From: Planoprotostelium fungivorum
Taxonomy: Eukaryota; Evosea; Variosea; Cavosteliida; Cavosteliaceae
Assembly: GCA_003024175.1 (NCBI GenBank)
Contig: MDYQ01000353.1
Coordinates: 1 to 64,000 of the forward strand
DNA length: 64,000 nt
Reading direction: 5' to 3'
In this document: positions 45,407-56,784 of the stretch, piece by piece
How positions within the stretch are numbered: the stretch's first letter is position 1
Layout of the letters: the number at the start of each line of letters is the position of its first letter
Translations under genes and position numbers: made by a program
The notes under the pieces: generated by a model
Seen by the model: only the letters and a program-made list of their open reading frames with translations
Databases searched by the model: none
Told to the model about the DNA's origin: nothing

Positions 45407-46635
45407 TTATAGAACGAAGGGCACGAGGATCTTTCTGCTCTTTGGATAATCGGCAAACTCCTTGCGGTATCTCAGATGCTTGGTCTTGGCCCACAAGAAC
45501 ATCTGTCCGGCACCAACCAGGGTGAACAACCAGCTGTCCATCGATGAACATCGTGTCCATCATCTGAGATCGTCTCACCTTCCAATGGAGCCAGTCATGA
45601 GGGAGAAGGCGATCCAAGATAAGATCTCGCAAGTGTAGTTGGGGCAAGTGACGTAGTTGAAGAGACCGCCGCGGGGGATACCTCTCTTTCGGGTGCCGGC
45701 GGGTCTCAAGTTGCGGAGTTGAAGGTGAGTGACTCCGTTGCCAGCCTCGGCGGCCTGTGATAGGTGAGTGTCTCTTCATCGCGGTCGTCATCGTCTCGTG
45801 AGATGGAGATGATGGGATCGTGTGGATCGCGTGAGATGGTGATATGTGTGAATCATGTGAGATGGTGAGACGTGATGCGAGTGATGGAAGGAGAGACTCA
45901 CGATGAAGATGAGGAGAGGAAGGAGGATGGAGAGGAAACCAGAGTTCTCTCCGAAGCCAGAGCGGTTGATCAAGAAACCGTTGACCAAGGCGAAAGACCA
46001 GTAGTACATGCAGTTCTTCCACAGGTTGGACAGGGGCATGGTCTCGCTCGAGAATCGGTGAACGAAGAGAGTTTCGAATTCTCTCTTGACGAAATGGAAG
46101 ATCCAGGCGACAAAGGCGATCCTGAAATGATTTAGAGGATGGTTCGTTTGAAAGTTGATATGAAGGATGAATGATTATCATATTACTTTTGGAGGGTGGT
46201 GGTGGGGGCTTCAGAGTAGATGAAAGAAGGTCTGAGGAAGAAGAAGAAATAGATGAAGATGGGTCCGGCGTATTCGATCAGGAACACCTGTAGATTTCGT
46301 CACACAAATCGTGCATTCTATCGACTCACCGTCTGCCATCCGATCTGTGGACCGAGATCCTTGAAGGTGAGGGTAACTTTTTGTCCGTCTTTGAAACCTA
46401 AAGAACTGAGGATGGCTCCATCATCGCCCAGAGGAGCTCCTTGTTCAGTCGTGAAACGTTGTTGGACCGCTGGGATGTTTGTTTTCTCTTCGGTGGTTCA
46501 GTTTGTGGGCCCGTAAGAAGTTCATATGAACTCACTGTTGAACGCAATCTTGAGTTGTCTGACGGTAGTGTTCTCGTCCAGAGATAGAACGGCCAGACTC
46601 TTGCGGCTTCGCGATTCGATGGTGACTTCTATCAT
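45407..46635 (-). CDS. TECR: Very-long-chain trans-2-enoyl-CoA reductase
   Basis: Starts MIEVTIESRSRKSLAVLSLD at 46635, a ubiquitin-like N-terminal fold with LGDDGAILSSLGFKDGQKVT. Then come KDLGPQIGWQTVFLIEYAGP, AFVAWIFHFVKREFETLFVH (the family FxKRxxETLFVHRF block), TMPLSNLWKNCMYYWSFAL, GGLFNYVTCPNYTCEILSWI and KTKHLRYRKEFADYPKSRK. It ends FVL at TAA 45407-45409. Multiple membrane helices place it in the ER, where it does the last, NADPH-dependent step of fatty-acid elongation. The conserved Tyr of FNYVTCPNYTCEI is present. Confidence 0.93.
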
Positions 46636-46822
46636 ATCTTCGTCCGTGTGATCTGAAGAAAGTTTCTGCGGAGTTCCACCCCGTAACCCGAAATTGCCAG
46701 TAACACCTAATGCCTCCGACTTTTCACCACATTTACTTCGTCTTCAAGAGACAACCTCACTCCATTCGATAAGACGTCTTCACTTACACCTCTCTTTATC
46801 ACGAGAGTTCGTCACCATCTCA

Positions 46823-49282
46823 TCATGCAAATGACACCGTCCGGTTTTTCGCTGGTCTCGAATCGATGGGCGGTAGAGTCAAATTGGCCATATCGCTTCC
46901 TCTAGACGTTGGCCGCGAGCTCTGCGACCTCTTATCCTCCCCTCCGTGCTGCTGTATGGGAGGAAATAAGACCGTGGCAGGTTCGCCCAGTTGTCCTTGC
47001 TTTCCGAGAGCTTCTACCTCCCACACGGACATGCCCCAGCCATCCACGGCTGCCTTCAACTCTTTGATACGGATGAATCTACAATCGATCTCATCATCAA
47101 AGACATGTTCTATCCAGCCTTCTTTGCCGTCGGTGTGATGCACTACCGTTCGCCACTGTCATCCTTAGTAGAGAAAGAAGGGAGGGCGTCTCACTTGGAT
47201 GTTCAACGAATCGATGTGCTCGTTGGACCACACAGAGTCTTTCGGTTTCGTCTCCGTCTCGTTGTAGTCTCCCATCAGCCCCACATCGATCTCGTATTCT
47301 CTAGCGAAGGCCCTCTCGAATCTGATTCTCATCTTGTTGATTCGACGTGATGCCCCGAGATCGAAGCCGAGCACGGCTTGGTCTGGTGGATGTCCACAGA
47401 AGCGGCTGTTAGGATCACCATCGACTGACTTGTCTGGGCCACACTGTCCTGTTTCCATCGGATCGTGCACGGCAGAACACCACGTGGCGATGTGCAGAGC
47501 AAAGTTGACTGAGGTATGAAGATCAGCGTGTGAAGAAGAGAAAGACAGAATATAGAAGAGAGAATAGATAGAAGACTCCTCACTCTGTTGGTTGTTCCAT
47601 GCTTCTTGACGATTCTTCTGCTCTTCTGCCGCTTTCACAGTCTTCTCCTCTCGCAGTCGGTCCTCTTCTTCTCGCTTCAAGCGAAGTGATTCTAATTTCT
47701 TTGCCTTGGCTTCTTCCACCTTGTTCCTTCTCTCTATCTCTTCCTCTTCAGCTCTCTTCTTCTTCTGATCGTCCGTGTTCTAAAGATCGTGTCATCATCT
47801 CGTGAGACAACGATGAGAACATGATCACGATCGATCACCTTGATCAATGTCTTCATGACTTGCATTCGTTTCGCCCTCTCATCTTCTTTCGATACTTTTG
47901 GAGGAGGCAAGGTTTTCACTGCTGGTCTCGATCTCGTCGGAGACGGAGGTTTCTCTGGTTTCTCCGGTGCTTCTCCGGTCGTCGATACGGAAGTAGTCGA
48001 CACATCATCACTCCACGTGGTGGGAGCGGAGCTGGGCGGTTTCTTTGTTTTCGATCTACTCGATGTGGCTTGTTCTGAGGCATCTGTGCTTTTTTTCGTC
48101 TTTCCTTTACTCAGTGCCACTGGTGCAAGGTGAGATGATGTACCATCCACGATGATGGAAACGATCGGGGGCTCACTTTCGATGTAATGCTTCAATTCGG
48201 CCGTCTTAGACTTTTCGAGGGGTAATTCGTCTCTGTTATTCTTGGCATACACGTCCGCTCCATGCTGAATCAACTTTTCCACGGTCACTCTGCGTTCGAA
48301 ATAGACATCATCTCACCTGAAGAGACACCACCTTGTGTCCATTGCGTATGGCGGCGTGTAGCGGTGTGTTACCGAAATTATCTTTCGAATTCACGGAGCA
48401 TCCATTGTTGAGCAAAACGTTGACTGTATCCCACTGTCCTCTGGCTGCTCCTTTGTGAACGGCAGTCTTACCCCAATTATCCTCCAAAACGTCAGACAGA
48501 CTCGATGTTATCACTCGCTCACTCTCAGCTGCACGTCGGCGCCTTTCGCGATGAGGTAATTGACAATGTCCACTCGTCCCTTCTCGGATGCCAGCATGAG
48601 AGCGGTGTTCCCGTCTTTGTCTGTGGCGTCGATGGCGTTGGATGCACCCCATCCACTCAATAAGACAGACAGTCGTTGGATGTCCGCATTGATAGAAGAA
48701 CCTTCTTGATGTCACGTCTCATTTTCTCCATGTGATGTGATACGCACCGGTGGTGGCATTCTTCGACTTGATGCCACTCACTGGCTCAAAAAACGTTTTC
48801 TTCTTCTTCTTTTTGGGCTTTACGGCCGGCTCAGGTCCCAGCGGACGGTTATTGTCTTTCTTTTTGGGTGGATCAGTTGCTGCAACCTTCCGTAACTCCA
48901 CGCCAACTTTGTTTCTGAGATCGCCGTATAGATCTTGCAGCGTGATGAAACGTCTGTCCTCAGCTGGATGACGATTACCACGTGATCGTGACGTCGTATG
49001 TGAAGAGAGACGTGGTGATCTATCGTGCATCTTGTGAAAGGTGCAACAGATCTCACCTTTTAATTGAACGATGTTGGCTGATGTGGACGCCAACGCTAGT
49101 GTTTCCGGTGGTGGAGTGAATGTACCTGATCCAACATGATGTATGGCTGCATTCATATTTCTAAGCGCCGCTGGTCTCATATCCTCCATCGGAGTGGACA
49201 CACTGATGGCGGGCTCATCATCTGGTTCTGATCTCGGTGTCGGCGATCGATGTTCTATGTCCGGCGTCTCATCTTCCATCAT
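46823..49282 (-). CDS. Ankyrin-repeat protein with C-terminal discoidin (F5/8C-like) domain
   Basis: Starts MMEDETPDIEHRSPTPRSEP at 49282. A Lys-rich leader with FITLQDLYGDLRNKVG follows. Then about four ankyrin repeats: DKDGNTALMLASEKGRVDI, DNWGKTAVHKGAARGQWDTV, DNFGNTPLHAAIRNGHKVV and VEKLIQHGADVYAKNNRDE. A Ser/Pro/Lys-rich linker leads to a coiled coil (EAKAKKLESLRLKREEEDRL). The last 200 residues, ALHIATWCSAVHDPM, AVLGFDLGASRRINKMRIRF and WGMSVWEVEALG, look like a discoidin/F5-8 type C jelly roll. It ends at TGA 46823-46825 with a basic Ser-rich tail. No signal peptide is visible, so the protein is probably cytosolic like amoebozoan discoidins. Function unknown. Confidence 0.78.
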
Positions 49283-49448
49283 CAGCGTGTTGGTGTTGTA
49301 CGCAAAGTCGATGGCGAGTTATTTATAGAAAATGATGACAAAAAAAACGAATTCATCGGGACTCGATGCGGTTTCAATCCAATGAGAGAGAATTTGCTTG
49401 GAAAAATCAGATGCAACGGTTGAGCGGGGTTCATTAAGACTGTGCTGC

Positions 49449-51942
49449 ATGGATGAAGAGTTGAATACAACGAAAGACGACGATAGAGAAGTGGAGGTCA
49501 AAGGTCGAAAGAACACAGTGTTACAAAAGGTAAATTCAAAAATGATGCTCCGAAACTCCTCCACCTCTGAATGTAGAGGATCGAATCGTCTTATATGCCC
49601 TCCTATTGTCTTCAGGATCATCTGACTCGATTTCAGATGGTATCTCGAGACAGTTCTCGTTTACGAATCCCAATCACCTCGCCGATGAGAGTGGTTAACG
49701 GAAACAACTTTCCTCTATCCGATGAAGAAGAGGAAGACGAAGATCAATCTGACCTGACAGTTACTCCGAAAAAGAAGAACATCCAGCATTTGAAAAAGTC
49801 GCCCGGAGAGCCCAAGAAGATGGGCACGTTCGATGCTAAGAATCAAGAAGAATACGCCCCACCAGTCATCGCGTTATCATGTATAAAATGCAAGAAAGAA
49901 ATGCAGGTCGATCCCAAAGGTGAGACCCGTTTAGAACTTTTATTTCGCGATCTTTTTCCTGCATCGATGATGCCACTCCCTCGCGATTCGGTCGTGTTGA
50001 TGATCTCGACAGAATACAGCATGGTCCCCTCCCCCTTCGATAAGAAGTACGAATACGAATGTAAGTCCTGCACCAGATCGAAACCCACTCTACGTCACCT
50101 TCCAAAGTCATGGTGAGCATGCACATCACCATCCCCCTCCATCCAATCACCTGAAGGACTTCACCTGTCTCTCCGTGACATTTCAACTGAACCATTCAGG
50201 ACCGAAATCGCTCTCACCGCAGCCTACAACTTACAAGTTACGTTCCAAAAGGAATATTTCCACTCCAAACTCGACATCTGCGATTACGTCGACAAGAATT
50301 GGGACGTCATCTGTCAGGGCAAGACGAGTGAGTCCCAAATCCGTTATCCCCTGACATTTCCAGGAACGGCAACGTGGTGGGCCACCCTACACGCACAGAT
50401 CACGCAAAATAAGCATCTGTTCAAAACGGCCGCGTTTGGTTCGGGCTACTGGGGCATCTGTTACGAGAACCACAAGGACAGAGCCAACATCAATCGATAC
50501 AAGAGGAAGGAGAAGTTAGTACCGAGCGAGCCGAAGCAAGAGGTTCTGCAGACGAGCGACAATCAGCCGGTGTACAAGGTGGAGGCGATCATGGGGAAGA
50601 GGATCCGCGAGGTGAGTCACGTGACACGGTTTTCCCGCCAAAACTGTACAGGGGGAGACGGAGTACCTACTGAAGTGGATGGGTTATTCACACCACGACA
50701 ACACTTGGGAGAGAGAAGAACATATTTTCACGAGAGAATTAGTTTCTACGTTCGAGCAGATGCTGAAAGAGAAGAACATTGTACTCAACGAAGAGAGGAC
50801 GGAGGTGGGTCACGTGACCTCGCTTTCCCGCCAAAACCGTACAGATCCTATTACCACAGCCGCCTCCGTCTACAACGGACGTACACAAGCGTAAGAGGGT
50901 CAGACCGATCACGAACCTCAGATCGCTGGAGGGGGACCAATTGATCGTGCCGGACCAAACGAATGGGACGGGGCCGCCCAAGACCTGCCACCATTGTAGA
51001 TCGAAAAAACCGAATTTATTCACCTGCTCGAAAACAGCGTGTGAGAGAAACTACTGCGGAGACTGTCTATCGAAGAGCTACAAGATGTCTCCCGTCAAGA
51101 TTGCAACCTACACAGCCTGGGAGTGTCCATTCAGTAAAGGTAACTGTCGATGTATCACGTGCAGGAGAGAATCAGGAGAAGAAATAGAGGTGAGAGAATG
51201 TTTGAAGACATGGAAAAGAGAAATGAAATCATGAAATGAGAATTAAAATCGATTGAAAAAGAAGAAGAAAATGATTAATCATAGGAAACCGCTCTTCCCA
51301 ACGAAGAATCTCCCGACGTCAACAACGATAAGGTGAGCTCCATCTACAACCAGCCACTCCCGACCCTCCCCCAGACTCCCAAGAAGAAACGAGACCCCTC
51401 GCAGACCCCCCTACGTCGTTCTGCGTCAGAACACGATCTGGATGATTTCGCCTCTTGTTCTTCCATCTACACTGGGCCTCCAAAGAGAAAAGATTCAGAT
51501 CCCATCACTATCCCATCGTGGAGGGAAGTGAAGGAAGAAGAGATCGTATCCGGGGTGGATTCGAGCGATGAGGACACATCAGATGAGTTTTATGTCAAGA
51601 TGCATCTGACGAGGGTGAGTTGCATTCTTTACATTTCATCACGATCGTGATGATGATTGTGGATCATCATCCACATCGGCACATAGATCGCATCACAACG
51701 CATCATCGACGTTGACATGTAGAACATATCATCGTCATCTCCATCGTGTTGTGATGCACATCTTGAAGAAGAGATGATGACAAGATGAACAGGTGAAGGA
51801 ATACACGGAGATGTATGCACACCGAGATACAAAGAAACAGAAGACACCAGAAGGGCCGACATCACCGAGGGAGAACAATCAATTGCAGACGTCACCATCT
51901 ACACCGATGAGAGGAAGAAAGAGGGCAGATTCAACGACATAA
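49449..51942 (+). CDS. Chromatin protein: winged helix, chromodomain and zf-4CXXC_R1
   Basis: Starts MDEELNTTKDDDREVEVKG at 49449; a phase-0 intron leads to DHLTRFQMVSRDSSRLRI. After an acidic and Lys-rich region, two CxxC pairs appear (ALSCIKCKKEMQ, YEYECKSCTRSK). A winged-helix-like domain reads TAAYNLQVTFQKEYFHSKLD, then DKNWDVICQGK, TWWATLHAQITQNKHLFKTA and GYWGI, as in ASH2-type proteins. A chromodomain follows: VYKVEAIMGKRIRE, then TEYLLKWMGYSHHDNTWERE. A CxxC zinc domain has TCHHCRSKKPN, CERNYCGDCLSKSY, AWECPFSKGNCRCITCRRE, typical of zf-4CXXC_R1. The Ser/Thr-Pro-rich tail ends at TAA 51940-51942. It is probably a nuclear reader of methylated histone. Two introns (50612-50651 and 50805-50844) are near twins. 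Confidence 0.85.
50612..50651 (+). repeat. Twin intron 1 (40 nt, with E-box and E2F-like word)
   Basis: Begins GTGAGTCACGTGAC and ends TTTTCCCGCCAAAACTGTACAG in pieces. It is identical to 50805-50844 at about 34 of 40 positions and also follows a GAG codon. Confidence 0.9.
50805..50844 (+). repeat. Twin intron 2 (40 nt, with E-box and E2F-like word)
   Basis: Begins GTGGGTCACGTGAC and contains TTTCCCGCCAAAAC before CGTACAG. Same length, same preceding codon and the same two embedded words as 50612-50651. Confidence 0.9.
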
Positions 51943-52196
51943 TAAACGAGCCGTCTGTTTGTGCGATAGAATATGGGATGATGTGTTCGAGCGATGCGAA
52001 CCAATAACTGGTTCTGCATCACCATGATATGATCTTCCTTCCATGAACGGAGGGATGTTCAATTGCTGTATGTCTTACGAGCATGAGTAGAGGGAAGATG
52101 AAGGCGTGACGTTTATTCTCGTTCTGTCACGATAAATACAAACTCTGACGGGGCCCCGGGCCAGATATAAAGAAGATGAAAGTCCCCTTCGGAACT

Positions 52197-52645
52197 TCAT
52201 CCTGTGTCTCTTCTTCCTTTCGTTTTGTTTCTCTGCCTCTTATTCTGAAACCATATGCTGATCCTCCTGACAGATGTACCGAGTCGATGTGCAAGGTACT
52301 CCCTTCGAACGATGTTTGGATAAGCTTCATTCTCATATTCTATCTCCAACACCTCCTGTTGTTCGTCCGTGAAGACTCTCCTGCCTGCAAGAATTAGAAG
52401 ATGAGGTTGCAGCATGATATATCCTCCTCACAGTCTACTTTCTGTTGTTTCGCAGGGCGATAGAAGAAGACGTTCTTCTCCTCCGTCTGAGGAGTGCAGA
52501 TAGGAGAGGTACATAACAGGTCCTTCACATCCATATTCGATATTATGTTGCTGCCGAAACTTGTGTGACCCTGAACCCGTAACGCATCAGGTGATATACA
52601 ATGCGTTGCCAAGAAACGCCAGCGAAATCGATGGAAATTTCTCAT
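52197..52645 (-). CDS. Homeobox gene with canonical homeodomain
   Basis: The downstream exon encodes RRVFTDEQQEVLEIEYENEA, YPNIVRREYLAHRLGTSVR and RISIWFQNKRQRNKTKG, a textbook homeodomain with Trp48, Phe49, Asn51 and Arg53. It ends a few residues later at TGA near 52197. The upstream exon appears to start MRNFHRF at 52645, or at an internal Met (MDVKDLLCTSPI), and holds QTEEKNVFFYRPAKQQK. The intron ends TTCTTGCAG next to the homeodomain, but the donor phase does not fit perfectly, so the first exon is provisional. It is a nuclear DNA-binding protein, probably recognising a TAAT-type core. It differs sharply from the divergent homeodomain array at 4-13 kb. Confidence 0.8.
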
Positions 52646-53190
52646 TCTTAAGACCTACTACACGTCAAAACCAAACGAACAGATAGTCTTTGATAGGGGC
52701 ATGGTCGTCAGATTGATCAATGTGCAAACGCCGCAGCCGTCAACTCCAACCGGAAATTAATAGAGAGAGAGGAACGAGAAGACATCTGGGTTTCTGCTGT
52801 ACTCACACGAACTCGTTTTGAGCAGGAACTGCAAAAACCCGGGTACTTCCCCTGATCGATCATTTGATGTGGAGTGGGATGTGACACGAGGCCACACATA
52901 ACATCATCTTGTTGATAGGCTGGGATCGATCAACGTGAAGAAGGGACGGTCAGCTGTGGCTGAGCGGCTCGAGATAGCCGGAGTTGCATCAAATGGGGCG
53001 TTGATCCTTTGTTCCGTTCAAACCCACCGTACGCTGCTAAGAGACGGGACGCCCAGGATTTCCCGCGGGTGTGACGTAATAGTCTTTACTCTTTCCTTAT
53101 GATCGTTCAGAGAAGGTGTTTCTCTGGCTCATTCTTTCGCCTTCATGAGATTGAAATTCTTTCAGTGACACAGCTCCAGTGGATGATGCT
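52646..53190. other. Intergenic stretch with tRNA-like internal promoter words
   Basis: No protein-coding gene is supported in these 545 bases. Near 52955-53025, TGGCTGAGCGG matches a Pol III A box and CGTTCAAACCC approaches a B box. However, the acceptor and T stems do not pair, so no tRNA is annotated. Confidence 0.3.
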
Positions 53191-54697
53191 TTATGTCGAG
53201 AAGTTGTCCCTCCACAAGTATTCAGATAGATATCTGTCGTCTTCTTTGTGTATCGAGTTGCAGCAGCCCTGGCAAGTGAAGACAGTCAACACTCCCCAGT
53301 CGACAGAGTTGCCTTCTTTCACGTCCAGCTTGAGATGGTTCAAGAGCTGTGGGAGGACCTGCACCGTACATCAGGTTTTAGGGTTTACGCGGAAGAGGTT
53401 TCACCTGGAACTCGGGTATGCGTGGTGAACCGCAGTATTCGCAGGGAGGTACCTGCTTCTATCAATCTACAACGAGTCGAGCCCTCACCTCTTGTGCTAT
53501 GGCTGCATTCTCCTCACTGACCGACAGCGGCATACCTCCCTCCCACCCGTAATATCTAACTCGTTCAATTTCAATCCAAATGAGAATCTCACCTCAAACA
53601 TTGATCTGGGTAAGGTTTGACTACCTTCTGAAACTGAAGAGCGTGCTTGTCCTCCTTCATGGCGAAATATTGCTCGTCGACCTGCCGACACTCAATCGCT
53701 CGTAACGCAAGACATCTTCACACCTCCCTGCTGCCCTCCTTCTCTTCTGCATCGTTGGCGGCCTCCACCTTCTGAGCAATCTCTTCGTCCGTGATGTCTT
53801 CTTTCACTTTGACCTTGTCTCTCTCTTCCAGCTCCGTCACCAGCTCGTATTCTAAGAAGCCACCCGAGAAGGTTTCGTCTGCTTCTGCCTTCGGGCACCT
53901 CTCCTTGTGGCCTGTCGGGGTTCAGATACCATTGGTTTAGACGTGATGATGGTGGATGAGTCTGTGATCATCAAGATGATCTCGTGTGGTGATGGGTCAT
54001 CATTTTGTTGTTGATTACCTTCTCTCCAAGCTTCAACTTGATGTTCTTTGCTGCAGTATCTTCCCCTCTTGCACTGACCGCAGACTTTTGTACCGAGGGC
54101 GCCACACACGTCACAAGTCTGTGCTTCTGAGGCATCGCGTGAGACAGATCTTCCAATGTGCATCATGCATAACCTTCACCTGATCTGGACGGTGCAGGTG
54201 TCCAACTCTGTTCTTCTCCCGCGATGTAATATGGATTCTTCTCAGGTAACTGACATCTCAGGACGGTATATCTGATGCGACGTCCAATCAACGACGAGAC
54301 ATCGAGAGGAGTCTGTCTCTCACCTGCCTGCGGCGTGATTCTTGTGACAGTCACCATCTGTGCAGCAGAAGATGTAGAGGGTGCGATGAAATGCATGTTC
54401 GAGTTCCTCATGGGGAGCATAGATCTGATGGAAATGAATCATCCAGTAATGGCGTCATATCCACCTGCAATAACATTCTCATGGGTCGGCGACAGATGAG
54501 GCAGGTCAGACGCTCGACGTTAGGAATGTGATTCGGATTCAACCACACCTAATGAGAGATAAATGAGAGGACGTAGAGGCATCATCACTCACAGGTTTAC
54601 CTCCAATCTTTCCTTGACATCCATCAGGAAAGTCTAAGACGGGGTCAGGCTTCCCCTCAACCGCGAATCCAAGATAGATGTCTATTTCTTCTGGCAT
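53191..54697 (-). CDS. PDCD2: PDCD2/TSR4-like ribosome-assembly chaperone with MYND finger
   Basis: Starts MPEEIDIYLGFAVEGKPDP at 54697. The N-terminal block GGKPVWLNPNHIPNVE, with CLICRRPMRMLLQIYAP and HAFHRTLYIFCC, is the PDCD2 zinc-binding start. A MYND finger follows (CDVCGALGTKVCGQCKRGRY, CSKEHQVEAW), then EYELVTELEERDKVKVKED. The C-terminal domain has PCEYCGSPRIPEF, VLPQLLNHLKLDVK, DWGVLTVFTCQGCCNS and YLSEYLWRDNF, ending at TAA 53191-53193. All expected family blocks are present in order and the length is normal. PDCD2/Tsr4 proteins act as dedicated chaperones of the small-subunit ribosomal protein uS5 (RPS2). Several introns lie within, one holding a TCTACAACG word at about 53465. Confidence 0.93.
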
Positions 54698-54785
54698 GAT
54701 GATTGCGCGATGTGATGTGTGAAGTTTCCGAGATACGTAAGACACTTTTGTTTTTTGATTTAAACTATTTTAGAAGCCGTTGCTG

Positions 54786-56114
54786 ATGGACTCTCCCGGT
54801 TGTGAGTCGTTGAATATCTTCGTAGCTAAATCAAATAGCGGATGATGAGTGGGAGTCTGATGGGTCTTGGTCCGCTGAGGACGATGAAGACGATGGTGAG
54901 ATATGGCTATTAGTAAAGCTGATGAGGCCGGCAGAAGCTCTTCCAGTCCATCATAGTACGTTATCCACAATTTACAATGGCATCATCACCATCCGAGATC
55001 AATTAAAGACATCGAATCAGCTTCTGAGGGTGAGGCGAAATCGGATCCTTCCACTGATTGTACCAGAAGGCGAGCACAGGATCTACAGCACACCCTAACT
55101 ATCAATCAATCAATAGAGAGCTGCACGAAGCATTTTACGAGAGCAAACATATTCTCAAGTCCATACGCAACGATTCTCGATTGAAGAAACCTGAGGAGAT
55201 AACAGTCAGTTCAGATGTCTCACGAGGAACGATCGATCGTGACCAAGAGAGTAATCAGTCACAGGTATTCCAATATCAAAAGCTATACTGATCGCGACAG
55301 CTCATCGATGTGTCGCAAATGAAAGAGATCATCAGTCACCACGCAAATGTACAGACCATGTTAGAGACTAAACTGGAGAATATGAGCCAAGAGAACGAAT
55401 TTCTCAGACGAAAGGTCTTCACATGTATTATACCTTCAGAATGGCTCATCGCTTGGTAGTCACAAGAGGGGCGGAATCCACCGCAGACTAAGGGAAAAGA
55501 GAAAAGTTCTCGTTCATCATTCAACTCGAGATCGTCAGATCACTTACCTCGATCATCGATCACGATCGACGAGTTAGCCGTGATCAATTCTCAATTGCAG
55601 TATAGGAATCAAGAATTGGAAAGAGAACTGCGAGCTGCAAGGGCTGAGAACAGGTGATTCAACGTAAATGTCACAATCGGTTCACCTTTCCACAGAAATC
55701 AAACGAAAGATTTGTCGAAGAGGGCGCAGTCGCTGAACGATCAATTGCAAGACGAAATCAAAGTCGGAGACGCGTTTTGATGAGATACTGATCGTCTGAT
55801 CAGGTGATGAGAAGCAGCTACGAGGCTGTCATCTTAGAGCGTGCCAAATGGGACGAGAAGACAAACGAATTGATCCAGAGAGCCGTGGCCACAACAAAGA
55901 GAGACTCTGAAAAACATCACAAGTCCATTTTGCTGCGAAACCAAGAGAATGCAGAGAAGAGAGTGGAATCTCTCACCCGAAGAGTGAAGGAATTAGAGGC
56001 TCGCAATGTGCAGCTGAAGAACGAACTGAACGTGAAGAAGGTGACGCGATGATTCACGATGTGTGCTCATCACTTCAGGTCTCTGCGCCGGCTGTCGATG
56101 AATGTACGAAATGA
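54786..56114 (+). CDS. Coiled-coil protein of unknown function
   Basis: Starts MDSPG at 54786. Spliced exons give DDEWESDGSWSAEDDEDDEA, HSTLSTIYNGIITIRDQLKT, YQSINRELHEAFYESKHILK, LIDVSQMKEIISHHANVQTM, NMSQENEFLRRK, a Ser-rich linker, IDELAVINSQLQYRNQELER, RAQSLNDQLQDEIK and ESLTRRVKELEARNVQLKNE. The end reads VSAPAVDECTK at TGA 56112-56114. All seven or more introns fit in frame. It is almost entirely helical with heptad-like leucines. The acidic start and long coiled coil would suit a centrosomal, flagellar or cytoskeletal protein, but no family was recognised. The gene begins 88 bases from the PDCD2 start, sharing a short divergent promoter. Confidence 0.7.
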
Positions 56115-56144
56115 TGAAAAATTCCTCTTATTTCACATTTATTT

Positions 56145-56784
56145 TCACGACGATGATGAGCTCGACCCAGGATCGTCAGACATATCTGGGCCCTTTGACG
56201 AATAGTTTCTGACCCACAGCCTCAACTTCTCTCTCGAAATGTTCAACTCTTCGGACAACCTCTTCCTCTCTTCTTTCGGTATACACATGCGATCATCGAG
56301 GTGATACGATTCGAAGAGTCTCTGGTACTGCTCTTTGGTGAGATAGTTCCTCGTCTTCTTGGGTGGTCCTATCCTCTTTCGGTTGTCCCTCCACTTTTGG
56401 ATCTGTTGGGGTGATAGACCCGTCGTGTCTACCAACCTCTTCCTCTCTTCGGTTGACCATCTCCTTTCGTTCTTGAGAAAGGAGTCTTCTAAAACGTCGA
56501 TCACAGAAGAGGGATAGCTTCTACGATGGGAACGCGATGATGATGTCACCTGCCAACACGATCATTGAACTGATTGCGCTATCAGTGCTCACCTCTGAGA
56601 AGGAAGAGAATATTGTTGGTGATCGGTCTTCGTATTCTGAATCCATTTTCCTCTTCTTCGATTGGTGATGGGTCACTATATCTTCTTCAGATGCAGTTCT
56701 GTCGTCCTCTCTCTTCGTAGACGGTGAACTCTGTCTTTCGTTTCTCACGGGGTCCTCTTCAGTCAAGAGAGCCTGTGGTATCAC
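56145..56784 (-). CDS. Double-homeodomain gene on the opposite strand (array relative)
   Basis: The upstream exon reads EEDPVRNERQSSPSTKRED and HHQSKKRKMDSEYEDRSP. A phase-0 GTGAGC intron follows, then TSSSRSHRRSYPSSVIDVLE. Homeodomain a has IQKWRDNRKR with Asn51 kept; homeodomain b has YLTKEQYQRLFESYHLDDR and LRLWVRNYSSKG with Asn51 kept but Arg52 and Arg53 replaced. A Ser run ends the protein at TGA near 56145. The true start is not settled: the frame is open to 56784 without an ATG near its top, and ATG 56643 is an internal option. It lacks the coiled-coil tail. It is the relative with the most standard position 51. Confidence 0.7.

Noticed and set aside
52955-53030. tRNA-like sequence with A box TGGCTGAGCGG and B-box-like CGTTCAAACCC
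   Set aside because: A GGCT/AGCC D-stem can form, but the acceptor and T stems do not pair and no anticodon arm can be drawn, so this is at best a tRNA-like relic.
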